A stretch of DNA of 64,000 bases, from positions 186,001 through 250,000 of the forward strand of contig JAIXOL010000030.1 of the NCBI GenBank assembly GCA_027486845.1, written 5' to 3'. Positions within the stretch are counted from its first letter, which is position 1; the number at the start of each line of letters is the position of its first letter. The notes under the pieces were generated by a model. That model searched no databases. It saw nothing but the letters and a program-made list of their open reading frames with translations, and was not told the DNA's origin. The DNA comes from Cytophagaceae bacterium (GTDB taxonomy: Bacteria > Bacteroidota > Bacteroidia > Cytophagales > Spirosomataceae). Below, in pieces: positions 18,264 through 27,571 of the stretch. Made by a program: the position numbers and the translations under genes.

Positions 18264-20147
18264 ATGAAAAAGCATTTTCTGTGTATAATTTTCTTACTAT
18301 CATTTTCCAAGACAATGGCTCAAACTAAACCTTTGAGTAATCGTATTGCCAACTATGATATTTCTGTAAAACTCGACCACGAAAAACATACACTTGACGG
18401 TAAAGAAACCCTAGTCTGGACAAATACTTCGACTGACTACATCTCCGAATTACAATTTCATTTGTACCTCAATGCCTTCAAAAACAAAAACTCAACTTTT
18501 ATGAAGGAATCGGGCGGACAGCTTCGTGGCGAAATGATGGATAAGAAAAACAGAGGAAATTTTGGATGGATTGATATAATTTCAATGAAAGTGCGTAATG
18601 GTGAATATCTGACATCAAAAATCAAATTCATTCAACCCGACGACCAAAACGACAAAGACCAAACCGTTATAAGTGTTTCGCTGAGTCGCTCGCTTGCACC
18701 TAACGAAAGCATCACACTCGACATCAATTTCAAGGCTCGATTACCCAAAGTTTTTGCTCGAACTGGTTATGTAGGCGATTTTTATTTATTTGGACAATGG
18801 TTTCCAAAAATCGGAGTTTATGAGCCCGCTGGAATGCGTTATGCTAAACGTGGTGCTTGGAATTGTCATCAGTTTCATGCTGATAGTGAGTTTTATGCCG
18901 ATTTTGGCACTTACAGAGTTGATATGACAGTGCCAAAAAACTTTGTTTTGGCTGCAAGTGGCGTTTTTCAAAACGAAAAAATAAACAAAGACGATACAAA
19001 AACTATCAGCTACCGAGCCGATGATGTTCACGATTTTGCATGGACGATTTCGCCTCGATTTGAAGTAAACGAACGCCAATGGAAGCATGTAAAAATAAAA
19101 ACAGTTATGCAGCCCGAACACAGTGGTAGCACCGAACGCTATTTTCAGTCAGCAATTGCGGCTTTGGAGTATTTTCAGAAACACCTTGGTAAGTATCCAT
19201 ACTCTGTACTGACATTGGTTGACCCACCGCTCGAAGCATCAGGTTCATCAGGCATGGAATACCCAACTTTTATTACTTGTGGCGAAACTTTTTGGGGCTT
19301 ACCAAATGGAATTCGTTCGGCCGAAGTAGTGACGATTCACGAATTCGGTCATCAGTATTTTCAAGGAATGCTGGCCTCAAACGAGTTTGAAGAGTCGTTT
19401 TTAGATGAAGGGTTTAATCAATATTACGAAGGTCGAATCATGGACGCCACCTACGGCAAAGGCTCAATGATAAATCTTTTTGGTTTCAAACTCAATGACT
19501 CAGAAACTCCTAGAATGGCCTATGTAAGTATGCAAAATATAAAGATTTCAGAGATTTTTCGAAAATCATGGGAGTACCCAAAAGGCACTTATGGAACATT
19601 AACTTATATGAAAACCGCCACGATGCTCCAAACGCTCGAAAATCTAATTGGAACGAAGACGATGGACGAAGTAATGCAAACCTACTTTATCAGATGGCGT
19701 TTTAAGCATCCCACTGTGAAAGATTTTGTAGCAATCGTCAACGAAATTGCACCGAAACGAACAAACTTCAAATACGGCAAAAACTTTGATTGGTATTTTG
19801 AACAAGCTCTCTACAAAGCACCCGATTTTGATTACGAAGTTAGTGAAATCAATCAAAATCAATGCACTATCAAACGTCTAGGCGATATGATAATTCCAAC
19901 CGAAATATTGGTAAAATTTACTGATGGAAAAGAAAAATTAATCAATTGGAATGGAGAGGACTACTCTAAAGTGTTAATGTTTGAAAAGCCAATCAATTCG
20001 GTGACAATCGACCCAAAAAATAAGATTTTGTTTGATTTAAACCTCAATAATAATAGCCGTACTTTAGAACAATCTTCTCTATCTTTTGTGAAATATGCTA
20101 TGAAAATAATGTTTTGGGTGCAGAATTTAATGAGTTGGCTGGGGTAG
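18264..20147 (+). CDS. M1 family zinc metallopeptidase
   Basis: A 627-residue secreted protein with a signal peptide (ending SKTMAQT). The zinc site is HEFGH at 359-363 followed 18 residues later by the third ligand Glu in FLDEGF, and the exopeptidase motif is a variant GMEY (SGMEYPTF). An N-terminal beta-domain resembles that of leukotriene A4 hydrolase/aminopeptidase N. The C-terminal ERAP-like domain is short, ending at 627 residues. It is likely a periplasmic or outer-membrane-associated aminopeptidase. The stop codon TAG is the first triplet of a 7-bp repeat array. Confidence 0.92.
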   Translation: MKKHFLCIIFLLSFSKTMAQTKPLSNRIANYDISVKLDHEKHTLDGKETLVWTNTSTDYISELQFHLYLNAFKNKNSTFMKESGGQLRGEMMDKKNRGNFGWIDIISMKVRNGEYLTSKIKFIQPDDQNDKDQTVISVSLSRSLAPNESITLDINFKARLPKVFARTGYVGDFYLFGQWFPKIGVYEPAGMRYAKRGAWNCHQFHADSEFYADFGTYRVDMTVPKNFVLAASGVFQNEKINKDDTKTISYRADDVHDFAWTISPRFEVNERQWKHVKIKTVMQPEHSGSTERYFQSAIAALEYFQKHLGKYPYSVLTLVDPPLEASGSSGMEYPTFITCGETFWGLPNGIRSAEVVTIHEFGHQYFQGMLASNEFEESFLDEGFNQYYEGRIMDATYGKGSMINLFGFKLNDSETPRMAYVSMQNIKISEIFRKSWEYPKGTYGTLTYMKTATMLQTLENLIGTKTMDEVMQTYFIRWRFKHPTVKDFVAIVNEIAPKRTNFKYGKNFDWYFEQALYKAPDFDYEVSEINQNQCTIKRLGDMIIPTEILVKFTDGKEKLINWNGEDYSKVLMFEKPINSVTIDPKNKILFDLNLNNNSRTLEQSSLSFVKYAMKIMFWVQNLMSWLG

Positions 20148-20172
20148 TCAGTCTTCAGTTTTCAGTCAACAA
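20145..20172. repeat. Degenerate 7-bp repeat array
   Basis: Units TAGTCAG, TCTTCAG, TTTTCAG, TCAACAA begin at the stop codon of the M1 peptidase gene. Confidence 0.5.
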
Positions 20173-20189
20173 GAAAATATAAAATAAAT

Positions 20190-20225
20190 AAGGACGTCAT
20201 GGTTTGAAATCATGCCGTCCTTTCA
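20190..20225. terminator. Terminator between convergent genes
   Basis: AAGGACG-t-CATG (20190-20201) pairs with CATG-c-CGTCCTT (20211-20222). Only a short T tract follows on the plus strand. Confidence 0.6.
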
Positions 20226-20238
20226 GTTAAAAAACAAA

Positions 20239-21681
20239 CTACTCAGCTTTTCTCGAAAGCAACCAAAGCCCTACGAATGTTATAAATCCATTGAGCATCA
20301 ATTTCGAGAAACCAAATTCAAAATCGAAAGTTACTTTCGTAAATTCTTCAACCGCATACGTCAAAAAAGGAGCGGCAACACATACAAAAGGTACAAATTT
20401 ATCCAATAATGGGCGTTTGAGATAAAGTCCAAAGGCAAAAAGCCCAAGCAATGGCCCATAAGTGTAACCCGCAATACTAAATACCGCCGAAATAACTTCT
20501 TGACTATTTAATGCTCTAAAAATCAGAATAACGATAATAAAAACCACAGTAAAACCAATGTGTACATAATGCTTTAAGGTTTGACGTTTGGCTTCTTCAT
20601 ATTTTTCGATATTCAAAAAATCTACACAAAACGAAGTCGTGAGAGCAGTAAGGGCCGAGTCAGAACTGGCATAAGTAGCGGCAGTAATTCCGAGTAAAAA
20701 AGTTACGGCAGCCAAAGTTCCAAAATGATTTCCCAATGCCAACGAAGGATATAAATCATCAGTTTTTATAGGAATCGGAATACCCATTTTTTCAGAATAA
20801 ATATACAAAAGCACGCCTAAACTCAAGAAAAGTAAATTGATGAAAACCAAAACTACATAAAACCAAAACATATTTTTTTGTGCCTCACCGATGCTTTTAC
20901 AAGTAAGGTTTTTCTGCATCAAATCTTGGTCAAGACCAGTCATTACAATAGCAATAAACGCTCCCGACAAGAAATCTTTCACAAAATGGTGCTTATTCGC
21001 CCAGTCCCAAACAAAAATCTTTGAATATTGGCTGTCTCGCACGGTTGAAAACAAATCGCCAACTCCCAAGTCAAGTTGTTTTCCAATCAAATAAATTGTC
21101 AAAACTAAAGCCGTAAGCAAGAAAAACGTTTGAAGTGTATCGGTGATAATGATTGTTTTAACGCCACCTTTGAAAGTATAAACAAAAATCAAAGCCATTG
21201 CAATCATAACAGTCACCTCAAAAGGAACGCCCAAATCATCAAAAATAGCAAGTTGTAAAACCTGTACTGCCACATACATACGTACAGCCGAACCAATGGT
21301 TCGAGAAAGCAAGAAAAAAGCCGAACCAGTTTTATACGACCAAAAACCAAATCGTTTTTCGAGATAACCGTATATCGAAATCAGATTCAGTCGATAATAC
21401 ATCGGCATCAAAATCGTGGCAATGACCCAATAGCCAACAGCATAACCAAGCACTACTTGAAAATAAGAAAACTGAATTTTTCCTACTGCACCTGGCACCG
21501 AAACGAACGTTACGCCCGAAATTGATGTTCCAATCATACCAAAAGCCACCAAATACCAAGGCGATTGACGGTTAGCGGTGAAAAAAGTGTTGGTATCAGC
21601 TCCACGAGCTGTATAAAAAGAAATTGCAATCAAAATTAAGAAGTAAATTACTAGAATCGTTAGTGCGAGTGTTGATGACAT
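20239..21681 (-). CDS. Sodium:solute symporter (SSF/SLC5)
   Basis: A 480-residue membrane protein with about 13 hydrophobic segments. The family landmarks are visible: an N-terminal segment with TFFTANRQSPWYLVAFGMIG, the GTSISGVTFVSVPG unwound TM1 region, and the VMTGLDQDLMQKNL loop. These belong to the SSF family that couples Na+ to uptake of sugars, amino acids or other solutes. The substrate is not readable. It faces the M1 peptidase gene across a terminator. Confidence 0.9.
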   Translation of the reverse strand: MSSTLALTILVIYFLILIAISFYTARGADTNTFFTANRQSPWYLVAFGMIGTSISGVTFVSVPGAVGKIQFSYFQVVLGYAVGYWVIATILMPMYYRLNLISIYGYLEKRFGFWSYKTGSAFFLLSRTIGSAVRMYVAVQVLQLAIFDDLGVPFEVTVMIAMALIFVYTFKGGVKTIIITDTLQTFFLLTALVLTIYLIGKQLDLGVGDLFSTVRDSQYSKIFVWDWANKHHFVKDFLSGAFIAIVMTGLDQDLMQKNLTCKSIGEAQKNMFWFYVVLVFINLLFLSLGVLLYIYSEKMGIPIPIKTDDLYPSLALGNHFGTLAAVTFLLGITAATYASSDSALTALTTSFCVDFLNIEKYEEAKRQTLKHYVHIGFTVVFIIVILIFRALNSQEVISAVFSIAGYTYGPLLGLFAFGLYLKRPLLDKFVPFVCVAAPFLTYAVEEFTKVTFDFEFGFSKLMLNGFITFVGLWLLSRKAE

Positions 21682-21858
21682 AAATGTTTAGTTTTTAAAA
21701 TCTTATCCAAATATCAAAACTTTTTTTTCGATAACAAAACTACTCTTTCATAAGAATGAATTATCTTAGCATTAGATTTTGATTTTTGTGACCCCAAAAA
21801 TCTATTTTTATTTTTTAAAACTAATTGATTATCAGCTTTCTATAAATAATAATTAACC

Positions 21859-21866
21859 TAAATTTG
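21859..21866 (+). promoter_or_regulatory. -7 promoter element for clpS
   Basis: TAAATTTG matches TAnnTTTG. Its last base is the G of an in-frame GTG, which shows that the GTG cannot be the translation start. Confidence 0.55.
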
Positions 21867-21883
21867 TGCAAAAACTTAGACTA

Positions 21884-22177
21884 ATGACAACGTTACCAAG
21901 TCCAGAAATTGAAATAATTGAAGAAATTAACGAAGACCTTTCTGCAATTAAATTATGGGAACTAATCGTTTTCAATGATGACATAAACACCTTCGACCAC
22001 GTAATTTCTACACTCATTGATGTTTGTCAACACTCACCTGAGCAAGCCGAACAATGTACTTTGATTATTCATTATAAAGGTAAATGTAGTGTGAAATCAG
22101 GCGATTTTGAGGAACTTGCTGCCCTACGCAATGAAATTTGTCGTAGAGAAATTTCAGCTGAAATACAGTTGAGATAG
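21884..22177 (+). CDS. clpS: ATP-dependent Clp protease adaptor ClpS
   Basis: A 97-residue protein from ATG 21884. A longer frame from GTG 21866 is rejected because that codon overlaps the -7 element. ClpS binds the ClpA N-domain and delivers N-degron substrates. The core signature is visible: WELIVFNDDINTFDHVISTL (the NDD-x-T motif binding the N-terminal residue) and later a His-rich helix and HYKGKCSVKSG. Length is normal. The stop codon TAG is the first triplet of a heptamer array. Confidence 0.93.
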   Translation: MTTLPSPEIEIIEEINEDLSAIKLWELIVFNDDINTFDHVISTLIDVCQHSPEQAEQCTLIIHYKGKCSVKSGDFEELAALRNEICRREISAEIQLR

Positions 22178-22206
22178 ACGATAGTCAATAGTCCGTGAGT
22201 CGATAG
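22175..22206. repeat. 7-bp repeat array, left of S23-like gene
   Basis: Units TAGACGA, TAGTCAA, TAGTCCG, TGAGTCG, then ATAG. It is the inverted partner of the array at 22657-22691. Confidence 0.6.
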
Positions 22207-22251
22207 AAAAAAGTGTAAAGAACTGATATTACTAAAAAAATCAATTATCAA

Positions 22252-22605
22252 ATGGCATTCAAATTTGAACAGCTATTAGTTTGGCAAAAGGCGATTGACT
22301 TAACTGGTATTGTCCATGAATTAACACTTAAATTTCCAAGAGATGAACTTTTTATTCTTACATCTCAAATCAAAAGAGCAAGTGATTCTATTGCTTTGAA
22401 TATTGCAGAAGGCTCAACTGGTCAAACTAATCCTGAGTTTAAAAAGTTTTTATCATATTCTATCCGCTCTGCGATTGAGGTAGTTTCTTGCTTACATATT
22501 GCAAAAAGAAGAAATCTCATAACTGAACAAGATTTTCAAATTATTTACAAAAAAATTGAAGAAATATTAAAAATGCTCCAAGCATTAAAAAAGTCAATAA
22601 ATTAA
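22252..22605 (+). CDS. Four-helix-bundle protein (S23/IVS family)
   Basis: A 117-residue all-helical protein with the S23/intervening-sequence family pattern: LLVWQKAIDL at 8-17, FPRDELFILTSQIKRASDSIALNIAEGS in the middle, and a closing helix of Leu/Lys. The family was first met as proteins encoded inside 23S rRNA intervening sequences and is related to Avd of diversity-generating retroelements. Here it stands alone, with no reverse transcriptase and no rRNA nearby. It lies between clpS and recR and is bracketed by inverted heptamer arrays, suggesting insertion as a unit. Confidence 0.85.
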   Translation: MAFKFEQLLVWQKAIDLTGIVHELTLKFPRDELFILTSQIKRASDSIALNIAEGSTGQTNPEFKKFLSYSIRSAIEVVSCLHIAKRRNLITEQDFQIIYKKIEEILKMLQALKKSIN

Positions 22606-22656
22606 ATATCCGTCATAAGAAGGTATTCAATGGAAAAACTCAATAGAATATAAAAA

Positions 22657-22691
22657 ACTATCGTCCATCGTCTATTGACCATGGACTTAAA
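22657..22691. repeat. 7-bp repeat array, right of S23-like gene
   Basis: Units ACTATCG, TCCATCG, TCTATTG, ACCATGG, ACTTAAA. On the other strand GTCAATAGACGATGG and GATAG resemble the left array (GTCAATAGTCCGTGA and GATAG). Confidence 0.6.
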
Positions 22692-22698
22692 ATAAAGA

Positions 22699-23304
22699 AT
22701 GAATTTCCCCTCCAAATTAATAGAAGAAGCCGTTATAGAAATATCAAAGCTGCCTGGAATTGGCAAAAAATCAGCTTTGAGACTCGCTTTACACTTATTG
22801 AAAAGAGATGAATCTCAAACGCAACTCTTGGCTGAAGCACTCATCAGTTTACGGACAAAAACCACTTTTTGTCGTAAATGCCATAATATTTCTGATGCCG
22901 AACTTTGCCTGATTTGTACTTCACCACGCCGTGATACCGCAGTACTTTGTATCGTTGAAGACACTCGCGATGTACTGGCTATAGAAAATACCGCCCAATA
23001 TCGTGGACTTTATCATATTTTAGGAGGAATCATTTCGCCTTTGATGGGCATCGGCCCCAATGATTTAAACATTGATTCTTTGATGAAAAGAGTTGAGCAA
23101 GAGCCTGATATTCAAGAAATTATCTTGGCACTTAGCCCAACAATGGAAGGCGATACGACTGCATTTTATCTGCAAAAAAGACTAAAACCTTTCAATAAAA
23201 AGATAAGTACTATTGCCCGTGGAATTCCAATCGGTGGCGACCTCGAATATGCCGATGAAGTAACCCTCGGACGTAGTATTTTGAGTAGGATAGCTTATGA
23301 GTAG
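22699..23304 (+). CDS. recR: Recombination mediator RecR
   Basis: A 201-residue protein of the RecFOR pathway that helps load RecA at gaps. It shows the N-terminal helix-hairpin-helix ([17 protein letters not shown]), a four-cysteine zinc motif (CRKC...CLIC, residues about 57-74), and a Toprim domain beginning [10 protein letters not shown]. The C-terminal Walker-like segment ends [10 protein letters not shown]. Length is typical. Its ATG follows the repeat array by seven bases. Confidence 0.95.
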   Translation: MNFPSKLIEEAVIEISKLPGIGKKSALRLALHLLKRDESQTQLLAEALISLRTKTTFCRKCHNISDAELCLICTSPRRDTAVLCIVEDTRDVLAIENTAQYRGLYHILGGIISPLMGIGPNDLNIDSLMKRVEQEPDIQEIILALSPTMEGDTTAFYLQKRLKPFNKKISTIARGIPIGGDLEYADEVTLGRSILSRIAYE

Positions 23305-23352
23305 AGCCCGAATTCGCTCAACCTCTTCGAACAAGTATTTTATGATTAAATA

Positions 23353-24024
23353 ATGCTTTTATACAAAAATATGATACCAAAAGTCAAAATCTGTTGCATC
23401 AGTTCACCTCTAGAAGCTAAACTAGCCATCAGCCACGGAGCTTCGGCATTGGGTTTAGTAGCAAAAATGCCTAGCGGACCTGGACCTATTTCTGATGAAT
23501 TGATTCAAGAAATCGTCCGAACAATACCTCCACCGATTGCATCATTTCTACTGACCAGTCGCATAGATAGTTTGGAAATTATTGAACATCAGAAAACAGT
23601 CAATTCAAATGTAATTCAACTTGTTGATGCTTTGCAGACAGGTTCTTATGATGATTTTAGAAAAGAAATTCCTGCAATAAAAATTGTACAAGTGATTCAT
23701 GTAGTTGATGAAAAATCATTGGATGAAGCACTCAAAATTTCGGAAAAAGTTGATGCACTTTTGCTTGATTCGGGAAACCCAAATTTGGCAGTAAAAGAAC
23801 TCGGTGGAACTGGCCGAGTACACAATTGGGCAATTAGCCGAAAAATTGTCGAGCAATCAAAAGTGCCCGTTTTCTTAGCAGGTGGACTGAAAACCGAAAA
23901 TATAAGAGCCGCCATTGATGCCGTTCAGCCTTACGGATTAGATTTATGCAACGGTGTCCGCACAGACGGCAAATTAGACCCTTTTAAATTAGAAGCATTT
24001 TTTAATGAGGTTAATCGGGTTTAG
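23353..24024 (+). CDS. TrpF-like (phosphoribosylanthranilate isomerase family) protein
   Basis: A 223-residue TIM-barrel protein; an ATG six codons in (23371) gives the more usual start MIPKVKICCIS. It keeps the catalytic Cys of TrpF (KICC) and the catalytic Asp (ALLLDSG), plus the GGTGRVHNW phosphate-loop segment and LAGGL. However, the loop that in classical TrpF reads SPRYV is replaced here by MPSGPGPI, so the Arg that binds the anthranilate carboxylate is missing. There are no other trp genes nearby. It may therefore use a different substrate. Confidence 0.75.
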   Translation: MLLYKNMIPKVKICCISSPLEAKLAISHGASALGLVAKMPSGPGPISDELIQEIVRTIPPPIASFLLTSRIDSLEIIEHQKTVNSNVIQLVDALQTGSYDDFRKEIPAIKIVQVIHVVDEKSLDEALKISEKVDALLLDSGNPNLAVKELGGTGRVHNWAISRKIVEQSKVPVFLAGGLKTENIRAAIDAVQPYGLDLCNGVRTDGKLDPFKLEAFFNEVNRV

Positions 24025-24114
24025 CACCCTTAATAAAAAATTTAATACCGCGTTTGTATAAAAAATCATTACCTTTAATTACAGTTATTAAGTTACCATA
24101 ATTTTCCTAGACTT

Positions 24115-24819
24115 ATGAACAGAAAAGATTTTATCAAAGCCTTTATAGGAAGTACTTTCGCTTTTAAGTTAAGCGATACTTTTGCAAGTAAACCAGTCTT
24201 TTTCGACGGAATGTTTACCCTCGCTCCTCTCCCATACGCCAACGATGCTCTTGAGCCACATATCGACAAAATGACGATGGAAATTCACCACGACCGTCAC
24301 CACAAAGCGTATGTCGATAACCTCAATAAAGCCATTGCGGGAACCGATATGGAGAAACTTTCAATAGACCAATTATTGAGCAATATTAGTAAATACCCGG
24401 TTGCAGTTAGAAACAATGGTGGTGGACATTGGAATCATACTTTTTTCTGGCAAATCATGGCACCAAATGCTGGCGGGCTTCCTTCGGGAAAATTAGCCGA
24501 TGCTATCACGGCAACTTTTGGTAGTTTCGATAAAATGAAAGAAGAATTTGGTAAAGCTGCCACTACTCGTTTTGGTTCGGGTTGGGCTTGGTTAATCGTT
24601 ACGCCTAACAAAAAATTAAAAATCGTTTCGACCGCCAATCAAGACAATCCATTGATGGATGTAGCAACCGACAAAGGAACACCAATTATGGCTCTTGATG
24701 TTTGGGAACACGCTTATTATTTGAAATACCAAAACAAACGTGCTGATTACGTGGCAGCTTTCTGGAATGTTGTAAACTGGAAAAAAGCAAGCGAAAACTT
24801 TGAGGCAGCAATGAAATAA
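24115..24819 (+). CDS. Superoxide dismutase (Mn/Fe type) with N-terminal leader
   Basis: A 234-residue enzyme. Metal ligands are visible: the first His in [12 protein letters not shown], the second in WNHTFFW, then Asp and His in [12 protein letters not shown]. The TANQDNPLM segment is the Mn-type (Gln) signature rather than the Fe-type. About 32 extra residues precede the usual start ([10 protein letters not shown]). They include a weakly hydrophobic stretch ([15 protein letters not shown]), without twin arginine, which could direct export to the periplasm. A terminator follows. Confidence 0.9.
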   Translation: MNRKDFIKAFIGSTFAFKLSDTFASKPVFFDGMFTLAPLPYANDALEPHIDKMTMEIHHDRHHKAYVDNLNKAIAGTDMEKLSIDQLLSNISKYPVAVRNNGGGHWNHTFFWQIMAPNAGGLPSGKLADAITATFGSFDKMKEEFGKAATTRFGSGWAWLIVTPNKKLKIVSTANQDNPLMDVATDKGTPIMALDVWEHAYYLKYQNKRADYVAAFWNVVNWKKASENFEAAMK

Positions 24820-24878
24820 TCAATTTGAATGAATCGGGTGCAAAGAATTCTCGGCGACCGCACTCAATTAATTTATAC

Positions 24879-24919
24879 AAAAAGAGGCTCATTCCACATC
24901 GGAACGAGCCTCTTTTTTA
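24879..24919. terminator. Bidirectional terminator
   Basis: AAAAAGAGGCTCATTCC (24879-24895) pairs with GGAACGAGCCTCTTTTT (24901-24917) with one mismatch. Confidence 0.85.
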
Positions 24920-24956
24920 TGAACAAATGAATAAAACTTATTAATTAATCGTCAGC

Positions 24957-27383
24957 TCAAAACTTTATTCCAGCCGAAACATAAAATGTTCGGCCATCGG
25001 CTGGCAAAATACCTGGACCTGGATATCCACCTGCACGACGTGTGAAATAACGTTCATCAGTCAAATTATTTATACCTCCTTTAATATTATAATGTTTAAA
25101 AAATTTGAAACTTGCAGAAAGGTCTTGTACTATGTAGGCTGGAATCACACCCGTTGTAGCAGCTGTATTTGCCACTTCAGTATTTGAAGCGTCGGCGTAT
25201 GCTTTACCAATATCGCTCAACTGCCACGTAAAAGAGAAGCCCTTTTTATTGTAAGTAACGCCAAAACGATTGATTTTACGAGGAGCATTTTCAACTCTTT
25301 TGTCCGAAAGATTACCTTCAATAACCTGTCCGTTAACAACTGAAGTGGTCTTAAAATCACGGTAAGTTGCATCGATATAGGCGATAGAGGCAAAAATGCT
25401 CAAATACCCAATTCTAGATTTTTTAAAAAAAGCTGTCACTGGGTCAAATTCAATATACCCTTCAAAACCTTGACTTATCGAACGCCCTAAATTTGTGCGA
25501 AACTGGTAAAGTTGGTTATCAGTATTAGTCTGTGTTATTGTTCCGATTCGATTATTATAATTTAAATAGAAATAATCAACATCGAAATTAAGGTAATTAC
25601 CAACTTTACCACGATATCCAAAATCAAAGTTGTATCCACGAGCATCTTGAAGATTTTCGTCAATGATATCGGTAGTTGCAGGCGGGGTTAAGTCAGAAAT
25701 CAAAACTGGACGATAAGCCTGTGAAATATTGCTGTAAAACTCTGATTGCTCGGTCAGATGATATTCAGCCCCTCCACCAAAAAGCAAGAAACTACGATTT
25801 CGGATAATGGGTGAAAGATTATTGGCAATTCCATTTGATAGGCTAAAACGCCCTTGCATGGTTGAGCTTATATTTTCAACTCTCGCTCCTGCTGTCACTA
25901 AAAACTTTTTGCTTAGGCGGAAAATGTTCTCAAAATAAGCTGATTTATTGATATTATTGAAGTCTAAATCACGTGGGTAAACACCTTCGATATTGAATTC
26001 CATATCTTGGCCTAAAGTACCTTTTCCTTGTTGCTTGCGGTCGATATTTCCGTTATAATACCTCAATCCACTCGCAAGCGTATGGTTTAATCCTAAAAAT
26101 TTATACTCGGTAATGAAGCGTAATTCTGAACCAAAATTATTGTAATAGTCTCTATCAACTTGTCGTTTTGATGCCAAGTTATCAATAGTTGTGATGGCTG
26201 AAATATTGCCAACACTACTCCGCTCGGCAATCACGCCAAAGGCTTTCCAACTCAATTTTGTTTTCTCACTAAAAATATACTCTGCCGAAAGCGAAGGTAC
26301 CAACCATGGCGTGCTAAACCAATTTCGACTACGCACACTTTGGCGTGCATCTTTGGCAAACTGGTCGTCTGTCAAACCACCTGCTTGTTGACTTTTGTAG
26401 GTCATATAGGTTGCTTCTGCTCCAATTTTGAATTTATTTGTAATGGCATAGCTTAATTCGACATGAGCGTGGTCGGTGTTATAGTAGCTGTTTTCTCTCC
26501 AACCATTACCAAATCGTTTTTGATAGTAAGCAGTATAACTCAAACGACCTTCTGTACCGCCGATATAATTAAAAGTACTAAACAAGCCATTGCTACCAAC
26601 GGTATTCTGAGATTCGACAGTGATACGAGTGGAAATATCTGGCTTACGAAGTACAAAATTCATCAAGCCACCAAACTGTGGGCCGTATTGTAGTGAAGAT
26701 GCTCCGCGTACAATTTCAATGCGGTCAACCACTTCCATTGGTGGGGTATAATAGGCTTCTGGATAACCCATTGGGTCGGGCGTAATGTCGTAGCCATTCA
26801 TTCTAACATTAAATTCCCACGAACGATTTGGACTCAAGCCACGAGAAGCAACACCCAACTGAATACCCGAACCATCATTCTCCCAAACCGAAATACCAGG
26901 AGTTCGACTAAATATTTGACGACTATTATTCATCGCCAAGTTAGCATTAAGATTATCAAGTTTTATTACTTCATTTTTCTTCGAGGCATTAATCGAATAT
27001 CCATCCACTTCAGCCAAATGTTCGTTTCCTCTTACTCCACGACTTGCTACAACTTGAATATCTTTCAGTAAAGTTGTTTCTTCTTCCAATTCAAAATCAA
27101 GGCTTTTTACCTCGTTTTCTTGAAGCAAAAAACTCAATTCTTTACTTTTCAAACCTATGCTCGAAACCAAAATTGTATAATTACCAGCTTTCAATCCCTT
27201 GATTATATACTCGCCATTTGTATTTGTTTGAACACCTCTAACCGTTCCTTTCAACGTTACACTAACTCCCACAATAGCTTGTTTCGATTGATTCATCACC
27301 TTGCCAAAAATAGCAACTTTTTGCCCAAAAGTGGCAAAACTCACAAGCCAAAAAAGTAAAACTGTATTAATCCAATACTTCAT
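24957..27383 (-). CDS. TonB-dependent receptor, probably siderophore/iron type
   Basis: An 808-residue outer-membrane receptor. After a signal peptide (ending SFATFGQ) comes a CarboxypepD_reg domain (about 22-105, with GVSVTLKGT and GEYIIKGLKAGNYTI), a plug (about 125-235: NSRQIFSRTPGISVWEND, VVDRIEIVRGASSLQYG), and a 22-strand barrel ending in the usual aromatic tail (YVSAGIKF). It imports a bulky ligand with TonB energy. The promoter is flanked by two 17-bp iron-box-like palindromes (27403-27419 and 27465-27481), which supports an iron-related substrate. It is divergent from parC. Confidence 0.9.
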   Translation of the reverse strand: MKYWINTVLLFWLVSFATFGQKVAIFGKVMNQSKQAIVGVSVTLKGTVRGVQTNTNGEYIIKGLKAGNYTILVSSIGLKSKELSFLLQENEVKSLDFELEEETTLLKDIQVVASRGVRGNEHLAEVDGYSINASKKNEVIKLDNLNANLAMNNSRQIFSRTPGISVWENDGSGIQLGVASRGLSPNRSWEFNVRMNGYDITPDPMGYPEAYYTPPMEVVDRIEIVRGASSLQYGPQFGGLMNFVLRKPDISTRITVESQNTVGSNGLFSTFNYIGGTEGRLSYTAYYQKRFGNGWRENSYYNTDHAHVELSYAITNKFKIGAEATYMTYKSQQAGGLTDDQFAKDARQSVRSRNWFSTPWLVPSLSAEYIFSEKTKLSWKAFGVIAERSSVGNISAITTIDNLASKRQVDRDYYNNFGSELRFITEYKFLGLNHTLASGLRYYNGNIDRKQQGKGTLGQDMEFNIEGVYPRDLDFNNINKSAYFENIFRLSKKFLVTAGARVENISSTMQGRFSLSNGIANNLSPIIRNRSFLLFGGGAEYHLTEQSEFYSNISQAYRPVLISDLTPPATTDIIDENLQDARGYNFDFGYRGKVGNYLNFDVDYFYLNYNNRIGTITQTNTDNQLYQFRTNLGRSISQGFEGYIEFDPVTAFFKKSRIGYLSIFASIAYIDATYRDFKTTSVVNGQVIEGNLSDKRVENAPRKINRFGVTYNKKGFSFTWQLSDIGKAYADASNTEVANTAATTGVIPAYIVQDLSASFKFFKHYNIKGGINNLTDERYFTRRAGGYPGPGILPADGRTFYVSAGIKF

Positions 27384-27402
27384 TTAATTATTTTTATTTA
27401 TG

Positions 27403-27481
27403 TTTAGACTAATTCTAAATAACACAACAAAGGTAAATACGAAATTTTATCGTACAAGGATTTATTTAGAATAATTTTAAA
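27403..27481 (-). promoter_or_regulatory. Promoter with two Fur-type palindromes
   Basis: On the minus strand a TACCTTTG -7 element lies at 27428-27435, with a CTTG -33-like element at 27455-27458 (19-bp spacer). Two palindromes flank it: TTTAGACTAATTCTAAA (27403-27419) just downstream, and TTTAGAATAATTTTAAA (27465-27481) just upstream, with centres 62 bp apart. The spacing is close to six helical turns. Confidence 0.6.
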
Positions 27482-27571
27482 TAAGGGTTCAATAAAAATG
27501 GTTCCTCGAAAAATAATAGCATTTTTTACTATATTTGCCTTATATTATTATGCTTTCGCTAACAGACTAAC

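Noticed and set aside
22252-22605. Diversity-generating retroelement (the S23 family is related to Avd)
   Set aside because: No reverse transcriptase, template repeat or variable-repeat gene is seen within the window.
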